A program made the position numbers and the translations under genes. Positions 9,130 to 18,900 of a DNA stretch of 64,000 nucleotides are shown in pieces; within the stretch, counting starts at the first letter, position 1; the number at the start of each line of letters is the position of its first letter. The notes under the pieces are model-generated. The model was not told the DNA's origin. It saw only the letters and a program-made list of their open reading frames with translations, and searched no databases. The stretch is from Nocardia anaemiae NBRC 100462 (GTDB lineage Bacteria > Actinomycetota > Actinomycetes > Mycobacteriales > Mycobacteriaceae): positions 62,001 through 126,000 of the forward strand of contig NZ_BDAZ01000003.1 in the NCBI RefSeq assembly GCF_001612725.1, read 5' to 3'.

Positions 9130-9507
9130 ATGGCCACCACCGCTACCTTCCGGTCGGTTTTCACTGACTGGTTCACGTCGAGTCGATCGAACAACGGCAA
9201 TCAATGTGTCGAGGTCCGGTTCGATGGTGACGCGGTGCTCATCCGTGACAGCAAATACCGCCGCAACCCGGCCAACCGCCCCGCTGAAGAGCCCGTCATC
9301 ACCGTCACCGCGAGCCTTTGGACCTCGTTCATCAACCTTCTCAACAGCGGCCTATCGCACAACGAGCTGATCGCACAGACCAGCGCCGATGGCAGCGCCA
9401 CCCTGCGCCACGGCGATATCACCCTCTACTACACCCCCGAAGAGTGGGATGCGTTCATCGCCGGCGCGCGCGACGGCGAATTCGATCGCATCATCCTGCC
9501 CGCCTGA
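9130..9507 (+). CDS. Variant DUF397 protein with duplicated C-terminal half (module A)
   Basis: A 125-aa protein, start chosen at MATTATFRSV, just after the XRE stop. Residues 12-44 match a standard DUF397 N-half (WFTSSRSNNGNQCVEVRF, then V-L-I-R-D-S-K). Residues about 54-75 resemble the C-half (PVITVTASLWTSFINLLNSG) but without its GEFD end. A further 45 residues then end in a second, canonical C-half, YYTPEEWDAFIAGARDGEFD. Ordinary DUF397 proteins are 60-75 residues, so this one looks like an internal partial duplication. DUF397 partners are thought to modulate the cognate DUF5753 regulator; the interaction is inferred from gene order. Confidence 0.85.
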   Translation: MATTATFRSVFTDWFTSSRSNNGNQCVEVRFDGDAVLIRDSKYRRNPANRPAEEPVITVTASLWTSFINLLNSGLSHNELIAQTSADGSATLRHGDITLYYTPEEWDAFIAGARDGEFDRIILPA

Positions 9508-9587
9508 CCGTGCCACCCCGGCCGTGCCGCGGCCGGGGCCAACCTCGGCGACGGCAGCCTTCGCCCCATCTCTGCATACTGGACATC

Positions 9588-11606
9588 GTGACTTCCGATC
9601 TGAGCAGTCCCTCCGGTATCGATCTGTCCCACCTGGACCACGCCGTACGCGTGCAGGACGACCTGTTCGCCCATGTCAACGGCGGGTGGCTGGATACCTA
9701 TGAGATACCGGCGGATCGTGCGGTCGACGGCGCCTTCCGGGCGCTGTACGACCAGGCGGAGCTGGATGTGCAGACGATCATCCAGCAGGCCGCGGATTCG
9801 GCGGCGGAGCACGGCAGCGACGCGCGCAAGATCGGCGATCTGTACTCGAGCTTCATGGACACCGAGACGGTGGCCTCGCTCGGGCTCGCGCCCATCGCGG
9901 GGGAACTCACCGAGATCCACGAGGTCGCCGATCGCAGTGCCTTGGCCGCGCTACTGGGTCGCCTGCAGCGCACCGGTGTCGGCGGCGCGCTCGCCTTCTA
10001 CGTCGACACCGACGATAAGGACTCCAACCGGTATCTGGTGCACGCCACCCAGTCCGGGATCGGACTGCCCGACGAGTCCTATTACCGGCAGGACGAATTC
10101 GCCGAGATCCGGGACCGATATGTCGAGCACATCGGTCGGATGTTCGCACTGGCCGCCGCCGAACCGCAGATCGCCGCGCTGCTGCCCGCCGACCTCACGA
10201 CGGTCGGCCAACGGATCTTCGAATTGGAGCGCAAGCTCGCGGCCGGGCACTGGGATGTGGTGCGCCGCCGCGATGCCGAGTTGAGCTACAACCTCACCAC
10301 CTATGATGCGCTGGTTGCCGAGCATCCGGAATTCGATTGGCACGCCTGGACTTCCGCGCTCGCCGAGGGTATCTCGAAGTCCGGACCCGAACTGTTCGCC
10401 GAAGTGGTTGTGCGCCAGCCGGATTACGTGCGCACCTTCGCCCAGACCTGGGCGGACGAGCCGCTCGCCGACTGGCAGGCGTGGGCGATCTGGCGGCTGT
10501 TGCGTTCGCGGGCGGCCTATCTCACCGATCCGATCGTCGAAGAGAATTTCGACTTCTACGGCCGCACCCTCACCGGGGCGCAGGAGAATCGGGAGCGCTG
10601 GAAGCGCGGTGTTTCGCTGGTGCAGGATCTGCTCGGTGAGGCGGTCGGCAAATTGTATGTCGCCGAGCACTTTCCGCCGGAGGCCAAGGCGCGGATGGTC
10701 GAACTGGTCGCCAATCTGCAGGAGGCCTACCGCCGCAATATCGCCGAGCTGGACTGGATGGGTCCGGATACCAGGGCGGCCGCGTTGGCCAAACTGGAGA
10801 AGTTCAACCCCAAGATCGGCTATCCGGACAAGTGGCGCGACTACTCCGCCATTGTCATCGTCCCGTCCGATCTGGTCGGCAACTACCGTCGCGGCTATGC
10901 CGCCGAACACGATCGCGATCTGAACAAGCTCGGTGGCCCGGTCGATCGCGGCGAATGGTTCATGACACCGCAGACGGTGAACGCCTACTACAACCCGGGC
11001 ATGAACGAAATAGTCTTCCCCGCGGCCATTCTGCAACCGCCGTTCTTCGATATGCACGCCGACGACGCCGCGAACTACGGCGGCATCGGTGCGGTGATCG
11101 GCCACGAGATCGGCCACGGTTTCGACGATCAGGGCGCCAAATACGACGGCGACGGCAATATGGTCGACTGGTGGACCGATGCCGATCGCGCCGAATTCGG
11201 CAAGCGCACAAAGGCTTTGATCGATCAGTACAACGTACTCTCGCCCAAGGCGCTGTCCGACGACCACACCGTCAACGGCGAATTCACCATCGGCGAGAAC
11301 ATCGGCGATCTCGGCGGGCTGTCCATCGCCTTGGCTGCCTACCGGATTTCGCTCAAAGGTGCGGAGCCACCGGTCATCGACGGTCTGACCGGTCTACAGC
11401 GCGTCTTCTACGGCTGGGCACAGGTCTGGCGGGCCAAGGCCCGCAATGAGGAGGCCATCCGCCGCCTGGCCACCGACCCGCACTCGCCGCCGGAGTTCCG
11501 CTGCAATGCGGTGGTTCGCAATATCGACAGCTTCCACGAGGCCTTCGATGTGAAGCCGGGTGATGAGCTGTATCTGGAACCCGAGCAGCGCGTCAAGATC
11601 TGGTGA
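9588..11606 (+). CDS. zmp1: M13 family zinc metallopeptidase (Zmp1/PepO-like)
   Basis: A 672-aa neprilysin-type peptidase starting at a GTG (V-T-S-D-L-S-S). The opening, GIDLSHLDHAVRVQDDLFAHVNGGWL, closely resembles M. tuberculosis Zmp1 (663 aa). The zinc site HEIGH is at H506, E507, H510 (in VIGHEIGHGFDDQG), the third ligand E570 lies in GENIGDLGG with D574, and the substrate-binding NAYYN motif precedes them. The C-terminus ends in Trp (RVKIW), as is typical of M13 enzymes. No signal peptide is seen, as in Zmp1, which leaves the cell by other means. The family cleaves short peptides; Zmp1 is linked to inflammasome suppression, but that role here is only by analogy. It is followed by the convergent ugp operon. 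Confidence 0.93.
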   Translation: MTSDLSSPSGIDLSHLDHAVRVQDDLFAHVNGGWLDTYEIPADRAVDGAFRALYDQAELDVQTIIQQAADSAAEHGSDARKIGDLYSSFMDTETVASLGLAPIAGELTEIHEVADRSALAALLGRLQRTGVGGALAFYVDTDDKDSNRYLVHATQSGIGLPDESYYRQDEFAEIRDRYVEHIGRMFALAAAEPQIAALLPADLTTVGQRIFELERKLAAGHWDVVRRRDAELSYNLTTYDALVAEHPEFDWHAWTSALAEGISKSGPELFAEVVVRQPDYVRTFAQTWADEPLADWQAWAIWRLLRSRAAYLTDPIVEENFDFYGRTLTGAQENRERWKRGVSLVQDLLGEAVGKLYVAEHFPPEAKARMVELVANLQEAYRRNIAELDWMGPDTRAAALAKLEKFNPKIGYPDKWRDYSAIVIVPSDLVGNYRRGYAAEHDRDLNKLGGPVDRGEWFMTPQTVNAYYNPGMNEIVFPAAILQPPFFDMHADDAANYGGIGAVIGHEIGHGFDDQGAKYDGDGNMVDWWTDADRAEFGKRTKALIDQYNVLSPKALSDDHTVNGEFTIGENIGDLGGLSIALAAYRISLKGAEPPVIDGLTGLQRVFYGWAQVWRAKARNEEAIRRLATDPHSPPEFRCNAVVRNIDSFHEAFDVKPGDELYLEPEQRVKIW

Positions 11607-11636
11607 GCCCGCGGCCGGACCGAGGACGCCGAGCGG

Positions 11637-12716
<1,080 letters not shown>

Positions 12717-12742
12717 GGCGTCGATCTCCCTCTTCGTCGGTA

Positions 12743-14071
12743 CTACTTGGGCAGCTTCGGCGTGATCTGCCGGTCGATAATGGCCTGCAGCTGGTTCGCC
12801 ACATTGGCGAAAGCCGTTGCCGGGTCGGAATTCTGCAGACCGATCTGCTCCAGCCCGGTGCCGATGATCTGGTCGCCGCCGGGCACGAATACCCGTGCGT
12901 AATCCTGTGATTTGGTCACGGCGAGCTGCTCGATGGCGACCTTCGAATTCGGATTCTTCGCCAGGAAGTCGACCTCGCTCGGATCGGTGACCGCCGACTT
13001 GCGCACCGGCATATATCCGGTGCCCTGCGAGAAGTACGCGGTATTCGCGGCATTGGTGATGAACTCGATGAATTTCAGCGCGTTCACCTTCCGCTGGTCC
13101 GAGATCCGCGACGGAATCGCCAGTCCGGCGCCGCCGGTGGTGACGCCGGGACCATTGGGATGGGGTAGGAATGCGGTGCCGAATTCCAATTTGCCCTCGG
13201 CGTTCTTCTGGATGCCCTTCAGATCGCCGGTGGAGGCGATGGTGGAGGCGATGACACCGGTGCCGAAGTCGACCGCGATCTGCGGTTTGATGCCCGCGTA
13301 CTTCTTGGTGTGGATCATGTCGCGCAGGAATTGGCCCGCCGCAATGGTTTTGGGGTCGGTGAACCGCAGCGTCCACTGATCGGAGTAGGCGCCGCCGAAG
13401 GTCCAGTTCGGGCCCTGGAAGGTCCAGGCCAGGTAGTTCTTGGCATCACCCCAGCCGTGCGCGAGCTTGCCGTCGCCGACCACGGATTGGATCTTCGGCC
13501 CCCATTCGTCGAACTCCTGCCAGCTCTGCGGACCGCGGTCGGGCAGACCGGCCTTCGACCACACGTCCCTGTTGTAGTAGAACAGCGGCGTCGAGCGCGA
13601 GTACGGCAGTGCGTAGTGCTTACCGTTGAAGACGTAGTCGGCGGCCAGCGAATCGACATAGTCGTCGAGCCGCACTCCGGCGTCGGCGAAGTGCGAATCG
13701 AGCGGTTCGATGGTGCCGTTGAGCGCGTAGTTGAACCACCAGACATCCGACAGCACAACGACATCGGGCAGCTCACCGCCGGATAGTGCCGCATTGAACT
13801 TCTGCGACACCTCCTCGTAGTTCTTACCCGCGTCGACCAGATTGACCTTCAGCTCCGGATACTTCGCCTGGAACCGGTTGATCAGCTCGGCCTCGAGTTC
13901 CTTCGAGGTGCCAGGGTGATTCGACCAGAAGGTGATGGTGTTCGCGTCGCCGGACTGCTTGCCGCCGCCACCGCTGCCCGCACATGCGGTCAGTGCGGTA
14001 CCCGCCGCGAGCGCACCGGCCAGGCCGATGAATCCGCGCCGCGACAGTGCCGGGAATTGTGCAGTGGACAC
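12743..14071 (-). CDS. ugpB: Glycerophosphodiester-binding lipoprotein UgpB
   Basis: A 442-aa solute-binding lipoprotein starting at a GTG (V-S-T-A-Q-F) with GAGAAGGAG just upstream. The N-terminus combines a twin-arginine-like S-R-R-G-F (residues 10-14) with a lipobox ending at C30 (L-T-A-C), so it is anchored outside the membrane. Long segments match my memory of M. tuberculosis UgpB: FWSNHPGTSKE, FNAALSGGELPDVVVLSD, YALPYSRSTPLFYYNRD, GLPDRGPQSWQEFDEWGP, AWTFQGPNW and RVFVPGGDQIIGTGLE. Mycobacterial UgpB binds glycerophosphocholine, so a phospholipid-derived substrate is likely. It lies 13 bp after ugpE. Confidence 0.93.
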   Translation of the reverse strand: MSTAQFPALSRRGFIGLAGALAAGTALTACAGSGGGGKQSGDANTITFWSNHPGTSKELEAELINRFQAKYPELKVNLVDAGKNYEEVSQKFNAALSGGELPDVVVLSDVWWFNYALNGTIEPLDSHFADAGVRLDDYVDSLAADYVFNGKHYALPYSRSTPLFYYNRDVWSKAGLPDRGPQSWQEFDEWGPKIQSVVGDGKLAHGWGDAKNYLAWTFQGPNWTFGGAYSDQWTLRFTDPKTIAAGQFLRDMIHTKKYAGIKPQIAVDFGTGVIASTIASTGDLKGIQKNAEGKLEFGTAFLPHPNGPGVTTGGAGLAIPSRISDQRKVNALKFIEFITNAANTAYFSQGTGYMPVRKSAVTDPSEVDFLAKNPNSKVAIEQLAVTKSQDYARVFVPGGDQIIGTGLEQIGLQNSDPATAFANVANQLQAIIDRQITPKLPK

Positions 14072-14084
14072 TGATTTCTCCTTC

Positions 14085-14981
14085 TCAACCCTTGACCGCA
14101 CCGGAGGTGAGGCCCTTGATCATGTGGCGCTGTAGCAGCAGGAAGACGATGAGGATCGGCAGCATGGTCAGCAGCGTCCCCGCCATCACCGGTCCCCAGT
14201 TGGTCACGCTCGGATTCTCGGTGTTCTGCAGCAGGGTCAGACCGACCGGCAGCGTGGCGACCCTGGTGTCGTCGGCCATCAGGAACGGCCAGAGGTATTC
14301 GTTCCACTCGTTGACCAGCGTGACCACCGCGAAGGCCACCATCGTCGGTCCGGACATCGGCAACACCACCCGGGTGAGCAGTCGCCACCAGTTGGCGCCG
14401 TCCATCCGGGCCGCCTCGATCACCTCCGAGGGCAGCGAGAGGAAGTGATTGCGCATCAGGAAGGTGCCGAAGGCGACCCCGCAGAGCGGAATGATGATGC
14501 CCTGGAAGGTATTTCGCCAGCCCAACTGGGCGATCAGCGCGTAGTTGGAGATCACCGTGATCTGGTTGGGCACCATCAGCGCCGCGATGATCACCAGGAA
14601 GACCAGCGTCTTGCCCGGAAATCGCAGGAACACCAGGCCGTACGCGCTGAATACTCCGAGCACGAACTTCACCAGCGCGACGATCCCGGTGATGATCAGC
14701 GAATTGCGCAGGAAGGTCCAGAACGGCAGCGTGGTGGTGGCGTCGGCGTAGTTCGCCGGATGCCAGCTGTGCGGCCAGTACACCGCGGGCTGGGTGTAGA
14801 TATCCGGGCGTGCCTTGAACGAGGTGATGAAGATCCAGAACAGCGGAACACCGATGATGATCAGCACGCACACCATCGCGCCGTAGCCGAGCACCGTCAC
14901 CGCGCGCTGGCGGCGGCGATACGAAAGAGTCTCTATGCTGTTTCCATGGCGGCCTTCGCGGGTCGCTACGTGGTTACCCAT
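14085..14981 (-). CDS. ugpE: ABC transporter permease UgpE
   Basis: A 298-aa permease starting at MGNHVATREG with GAAGGAGACAGC upstream. About six membrane segments are visible, beginning near residue 30 (VTVLGYGAMVCVLIIIGVP). The binding-protein-dependent permease EAA loop (EVIEAARMDGANWWRLLTRVVLP) contacts the UgpC ATPase. It is slightly longer than the mycobacterial protein (about 275) because of its N-terminal extension; a shorter start is possible but the ribosome site favours this one. It pairs with ugpA 39 bp upstream. Confidence 0.9.
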   Translation of the reverse strand: MGNHVATREGRHGNSIETLSYRRRQRAVTVLGYGAMVCVLIIIGVPLFWIFITSFKARPDIYTQPAVYWPHSWHPANYADATTTLPFWTFLRNSLIITGIVALVKFVLGVFSAYGLVFLRFPGKTLVFLVIIAALMVPNQITVISNYALIAQLGWRNTFQGIIIPLCGVAFGTFLMRNHFLSLPSEVIEAARMDGANWWRLLTRVVLPMSGPTMVAFAVVTLVNEWNEYLWPFLMADDTRVATLPVGLTLLQNTENPSVTNWGPVMAGTLLTMLPILIVFLLLQRHMIKGLTSGAVKG

Positions 14982-15020
14982 GCTGTCTCCTTCGCGCCCG
15001 TCGCTGCGGCCGCGCGCGTT

Positions 15021-16043
15021 TCACTGCTCGCCCCGATCCATGACGCGCACCTGGACCAGCGTGACGACCAGCAGCACGAGGAACATGATGGTGGCGACCG
15101 TCGCGCCGTAACCGGCCCGGAAATTGCGGAAGGACTCCTGGTAGACCTGGTAGACCATGGTCGTGGTGCCGGTGCCCAGCGGCCCGCCGCGGGTCATCAC
15201 ATTGATGATGTCGAAGACCTGCAGCGAGTTCAGCAGCACCGTGATGGACAGAAAGAACGTGGTCGGGCGCAATTGCGGCAGTAGCACTTTGGTGAAGGTG
15301 GTCCAGCGGCTCGCGCCGTCCATCTCGGCCGCCTCCATGAGATCGGCCCGGGTGCCCTGCAGGGCGGCCAGGTAGATGACGAAGGTGTAGCCGAGGTTCT
15401 TCCAGATATAGGTGACCGTCACCATGAACAGCGCCCAGTGCGGGTCCTGGTAGAAATCCGGGACCTTGTCGACGCCTATGCGGTGCAGCACATCCTGGAT
15501 CAGCCCGAAGCTGGGATCGAAGATGAACTGGAAGGCAACGCCGATGGCCGCGCCGGAGATCACGAACGGCGCGAAGATGGCCGATCGAACCACATTGCGG
15601 CCGAACAGCTTACGGTCCAGCAGCAGGGCCAGCGCCAAGCCGAGCAGCATGCTGCCGACCACCGCGGCCACGGTGAAGACCACCGTATTGGTGACGATCT
15701 GCCAGGAGTCGTCGCGGCCCCACCACTCCCGGTAGTTCGCGAATCCGATATAGGTGACGAAGTTGTCGGAGATATTGAAGTCGGTGAACGAGAGCCGGAT
15801 ATTGTCGGCCAGCGGGCGGTAGACGAACAGCGTCAGCAGCACCAGATTCGGCCCGAGCAGCACCAGGAACAGCGCATAGTCCTGCCACGGCCGATTGCGC
15901 AGGCCACGGCCGCGCGGTTGGGGCAGCACTCGTTCCGGCCTGGTTCGCACGACCGAAACTCTACGGCGCCCAGCAAACGGTCGGTTAACGCCGAACGCCG
16001 ATACGCTGAACTTCTTGCTGGGCGTACCCGACGAGTTACCCAT
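15021..16043 (-). CDS. ugpA: ABC transporter permease UgpA
   Basis: A permease of 340 aa from the ATG of MGNSSGTPSKK. A later GTG at 15950 would give 309 aa, closer to mycobacterial UgpA (303), and a TTG at 16055 is also in frame; ribosome sites are weak for all, so the start is uncertain. Six membrane segments start near the DYALFLVLLGPNLVLL stretch. The EAA loop is ADLMEAAEMDGASRWTTFTKVLLP. It is first in the ugpAEBC operon. The gene order A-E-B-C and the sequence of the binding protein both match the M. tuberculosis operon. The upstream gap of 47 bp ends at the terminator region of the L,D-transpeptidase, so any promoter is close to the start. Confidence 0.88.
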   Translation of the reverse strand: MGNSSGTPSKKFSVSAFGVNRPFAGRRRVSVVRTRPERVLPQPRGRGLRNRPWQDYALFLVLLGPNLVLLTLFVYRPLADNIRLSFTDFNISDNFVTYIGFANYREWWGRDDSWQIVTNTVVFTVAAVVGSMLLGLALALLLDRKLFGRNVVRSAIFAPFVISGAAIGVAFQFIFDPSFGLIQDVLHRIGVDKVPDFYQDPHWALFMVTVTYIWKNLGYTFVIYLAALQGTRADLMEAAEMDGASRWTTFTKVLLPQLRPTTFFLSITVLLNSLQVFDIINVMTRGGPLGTGTTTMVYQVYQESFRNFRAGYGATVATIMFLVLLVVTLVQVRVMDRGEQ

Positions 16044-16147
16044 CTGCTCCCGCAATCAGTTGTAGCGTTGCGCCACTCGGGAGATTAACCGGCAAACTGG
16101 TCTGTCGTCCGGGGAATTCCGGAACACCATCAGCTGAACAAAACGAA

Positions 16148-16177
16148 CTCGGCCCAGGCGATCGCGCCTGGGCCGAG
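16148..16177 (-). terminator. Hairpin terminator after the L,D-transpeptidase
   Basis: A perfect 13-bp stem (16148-16160 / 16165-16177) with a 4-base ATCG loop, 28 bp past the transpeptidase stop. There is no U-tract, as is usual in high-GC actinobacteria. It separates that gene from the ugp operon downstream on the same strand. Confidence 0.75.
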
Positions 16178-16205
16178 CTGAGCTTGGACGTCGGGTTCGG
16201 CTACC

Positions 16206-17105
16206 TCATTCGTTCCAGTCGCCGTAGCCGTCGCGGGCGTTGAGGGTGCCGCCCTTGGTGTTCTGCACGATGACCGGGTCGCCCTTCTTGGCGTTCTCGA
16301 AGAACCACCTGGCGTTCTCGGTGCTGACGTTCAGGCAGCCGTGGCTGGCGTTCGAAACGCCTTGCTGCGCAACCGACCACGGTGCCGCGTGCACGAAGAT
16401 GCCGCTGTTGGAAATCCGGGTAGCGTACTCGACCTCGACCTTGTAGCCCTCGGGATCGGTGGTCGGCACACCGTAGGTGGATGAATCCATCGTCATCTTG
16501 CGCAGCTGCTCGCCAACGAAGTATGTGCCGTTCGGGGTCTCGTGCTTGGTCTTACCCATCGAGGTCGGCATCGTCATGATCTCCTCGCCGTTGCGAGTGA
16601 TCGTGATGGTGTGGGTGTCGTCGTCGGCGGTGGCGATGAAGGCATCGCCGATCCGGTATGCGGTGCGGGTGCCGCCCGCCTCCACGGTCACATCGGTGTT
16701 GGCGGCCCAGAACTCGTCCGGCCGCCAGCGCACCTGCTTGTCGCTGAACCAGTAGAAGTGGCCCGGCGCCGGATTCGACGAGGTGATCTTGATGGCCTTC
16801 TCGGCGGTGGCGTGATCGGTCACCGGATCCTTGAAGTTGATGATGATCGGCTGCGCGACGCCGACCGTCTCGCCGTCACCGGGGCTGATATTCGGCGGCG
16901 CGAAGTTCGCCGTCACGCCCTGCTCGGTGGCGGGGGAGGAAGAGGAGCCGGTGCCCGGCAGTATCGGATCGGCCTGAGCGGGCGCGACGGCCGTGATGCC
17001 GACCGCGGCGATCGCCGCCGACAATAGAACGCCCTGCCGGAGTCGGCGGGCTAGCGCTCCCCGACGAGGAGCAGTCGACGTCCTGGTGTGCAAAGCGGCA
17101 TGCAT
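16206..17105 (-). CDS. L,D-transpeptidase (YkuD domain), exported
   Basis: A 299-aa protein starting at MHAALHTRTS. Residues 1-45 form a long signal peptide (Arg-rich start, then VLLSAAIAAVGITAV, cut after A-Q-A). Residues about 62-150 form an immunoglobulin-like domain as in mycobacterial Ldt enzymes, and the YkuD catalytic domain occupies about 155-283. The active site S-H-G-C-L-N-V is intact with Cys257 and His255, plus upstream His239 (GIFVHA). The enzyme makes 3-3 cross-links in peptidoglycan outside the membrane. Which of the several mycobacterial Ldt paralogues it matches cannot be decided here. Confidence 0.93.
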   Translation of the reverse strand: MHAALHTRTSTAPRRGALARRLRQGVLLSAAIAAVGITAVAPAQADPILPGTGSSSSPATEQGVTANFAPPNISPGDGETVGVAQPIIINFKDPVTDHATAEKAIKITSSNPAPGHFYWFSDKQVRWRPDEFWAANTDVTVEAGGTRTAYRIGDAFIATADDDTHTITITRNGEEIMTMPTSMGKTKHETPNGTYFVGEQLRKMTMDSSTYGVPTTDPEGYKVEVEYATRISNSGIFVHAAPWSVAQQGVSNASHGCLNVSTENARWFFENAKKGDPVIVQNTKGGTLNARDGYGDWNE

Positions 17106-17492
17106 AGGTTTCTCGTCCAATCCATCTCTCGCCCGCGCCAGTGGCGCTGCGAGATTTCTCATCGGTGTGGAGCTGCAGGGCGGTTCCACGAAGACCCTTC
17201 GTGGATTCCGTGCGAACGCCCACGGAAAAACGGCGCGGGGAACATGAAGTAACCCCACGGGTATTTATGACGCACCCGACCCTGGCGTCCTTCCTACCGT
17301 CCGGTGCCATCCGAAGCCAGTGGCGTTTCGGATTGATGCGCGCAGACTATGTGGTGTGGCGAGCAACACATACGCCGTTGGGCGCCATGATCATTCGTGA
17401 AATCGGCCGGTCAGCTCGGTGTGACTCGATGGCCTCGAACGGCCGTCAAGTCGGTCGCCCCTGATATCGGCCAAACTCCTTCGTGAGATAAA
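17106..17492. other. Intergenic region upstream of the L,D-transpeptidase
   Basis: This 387-bp gap between the P450 stop and the transpeptidase start holds no convincing gene. It contains the transpeptidase leader, about 150-200 bases if the AT-rich stretch near 17257-17270 (minus-strand TCATAAATACC) is its -10 region. I looked for a cyclic-di-AMP riboswitch because such elements often precede cell-wall enzymes, and found no matching conserved blocks. Confidence 0.5.
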
Positions 17493-18884
17493 TCACGAAA
17501 TGACATCGAATGGGATCGATCGATGCGGCCCGGTCGCGATGTTGTGTGGCACCGACAGCGGGGGCCGTCCGCGCGCATACCGCGGCGGCAATCGCAGTCG
17601 CAGGCGGCCCAGGATGGTCGCGAGCACGATCCGCAGTTCATAGTCGGCCAGCGACGCCCCGATACACCGCCGATGTCCGCCGCCGAACGGTGCGAATTCG
17701 TGCGGTCGGTACTTGCGCTCGATGAACCGCTCCGGCCGGAACAGCTCGGGATCGGTCCACACCGCTGGGTCGGAATGCAGCAGCGGCAGCGCGATGCCCA
17801 TGGTGTCGCCCGCCGCGAGCTCGACACCGCGCAGCGTGAACGGTGCGGTCATCCTGCGCAGCACGATCGGCACCGTGGGATGCAGTCGCAGTGTTTCCTG
17901 GCAGACCGCGTCCAGGTACGGCAGCCCGGCCAGCTCGAGCGGGGCGGCGTCGGGCCCGGCCGCACCCAGTTCGGCGCGCAGGCGTCGCAGCGTCGCGGGC
18001 TCCCGATGCAGATGGAACAGCGCCCACACCAGGCTGGTCGCGGTGGTCTCGTGTCCGGCGACGAGCAGGGTGCGCAATTGATCGCACAGCTCGTCATCGG
18101 TGATCGAGGTGCCGTCGTCATAGCCGGTGGCGAGCAGTAGGCCGAGTATGTCGGCGCCGACCGACCCGACGGCCCGACGCCGCGCGATATCGGTCCGGAT
18201 CAGCTCGTCGAGCCGCTCGCGCGCGGCCACGAACCGGTCCCACGGCGCCCGGCCGAACAGCCCGTGGCGCAATGCGGGCACCAGCATCAGCGGTCCGGAA
18301 TAGGCGGTGAGGAACTCCGCGACGGCGGCGGTGTATTCGGCGCGGCGCTCGTGGCTGTCCACCCCGAATGCCGCCTGCAGAATCACTCGCAGCGTGATCG
18401 CCCTGGCCGCCGCGCGCGAGTCGATGCGCGTGCCCGGTGTCCAGGCGGGCCGGGGTTCGCCTGTGCGGCCGGATATTTCGGCGATGGTGGACTCGCGGAT
18501 GAGTTCGCCGTAGGCGCGGATCCGCGCACCGTGGAAGGCGGGTGCGAGCAATGCCCGATCGCGGCGGTGTCGTTCGCCCGCGGCCAGGATGAGCGAGGCG
18601 GAGCCGACCAGCGGTTCGATCGGATTCGGTCGCGGCGGTTCGAGCAGATCGGTCGGTGCGCGCAAGAGTTCGCGGACGCCGTCGGCCGTGCCAGTGAACA
18701 GCACCGCGCCGAAACCGGGAAACCGCACGTAGAACGGATCGCCCTCGCGTTCACGACGCCAACGGAAGTACCGCTCGAAATCAATGCCCGCCGCCAACGC
18801 GTGCGCCAGCACCATTCTCGGTGCGCGCGGCGTCGCGGGCGCGGTGTCCAGCGCTGTTTCGTCGGGTGCGCCCGCATGCTCCAT
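17493..18884 (-). CDS. Cytochrome P450
   Basis: A 463-aa P450 starting at MEHAGAPDET. The I-helix oxygen-activation motif AGHETT is at residues 276-281, the K-helix E-T-L-R at 330-333, PERF at 384-387, and the haem loop FGGGHRRCIG at 400-409 with Cys407 as iron ligand. There is no membrane anchor, so it is a soluble class I enzyme needing ferredoxin and reductase, neither of which is encoded nearby. The haem loop with GGGHRRCIG resembles the long-chain or sterol-type bacterial P450s of mycobacteria. It lies 16 bp after the serine hydrolase and is probably co-transcribed with it. Substrate is unknown. Confidence 0.93.
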   Translation of the reverse strand: MEHAGAPDETALDTAPATPRAPRMVLAHALAAGIDFERYFRWRREREGDPFYVRFPGFGAVLFTGTADGVRELLRAPTDLLEPPRPNPIEPLVGSASLILAAGERHRRDRALLAPAFHGARIRAYGELIRESTIAEISGRTGEPRPAWTPGTRIDSRAAARAITLRVILQAAFGVDSHERRAEYTAAVAEFLTAYSGPLMLVPALRHGLFGRAPWDRFVAARERLDELIRTDIARRRAVGSVGADILGLLLATGYDDGTSITDDELCDQLRTLLVAGHETTATSLVWALFHLHREPATLRRLRAELGAAGPDAAPLELAGLPYLDAVCQETLRLHPTVPIVLRRMTAPFTLRGVELAAGDTMGIALPLLHSDPAVWTDPELFRPERFIERKYRPHEFAPFGGGHRRCIGASLADYELRIVLATILGRLRLRLPPRYARGRPPLSVPHNIATGPHRSIPFDVIS

Positions 18885-18900
18885 ATCTATAGCTACGAAC

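Noticed and set aside
17106..17340. Cyclic-di-AMP (ydaO-type) riboswitch before the L,D-transpeptidase
   Set aside because: The leader lacks the conserved purine-rich blocks I would expect, so I do not call it.
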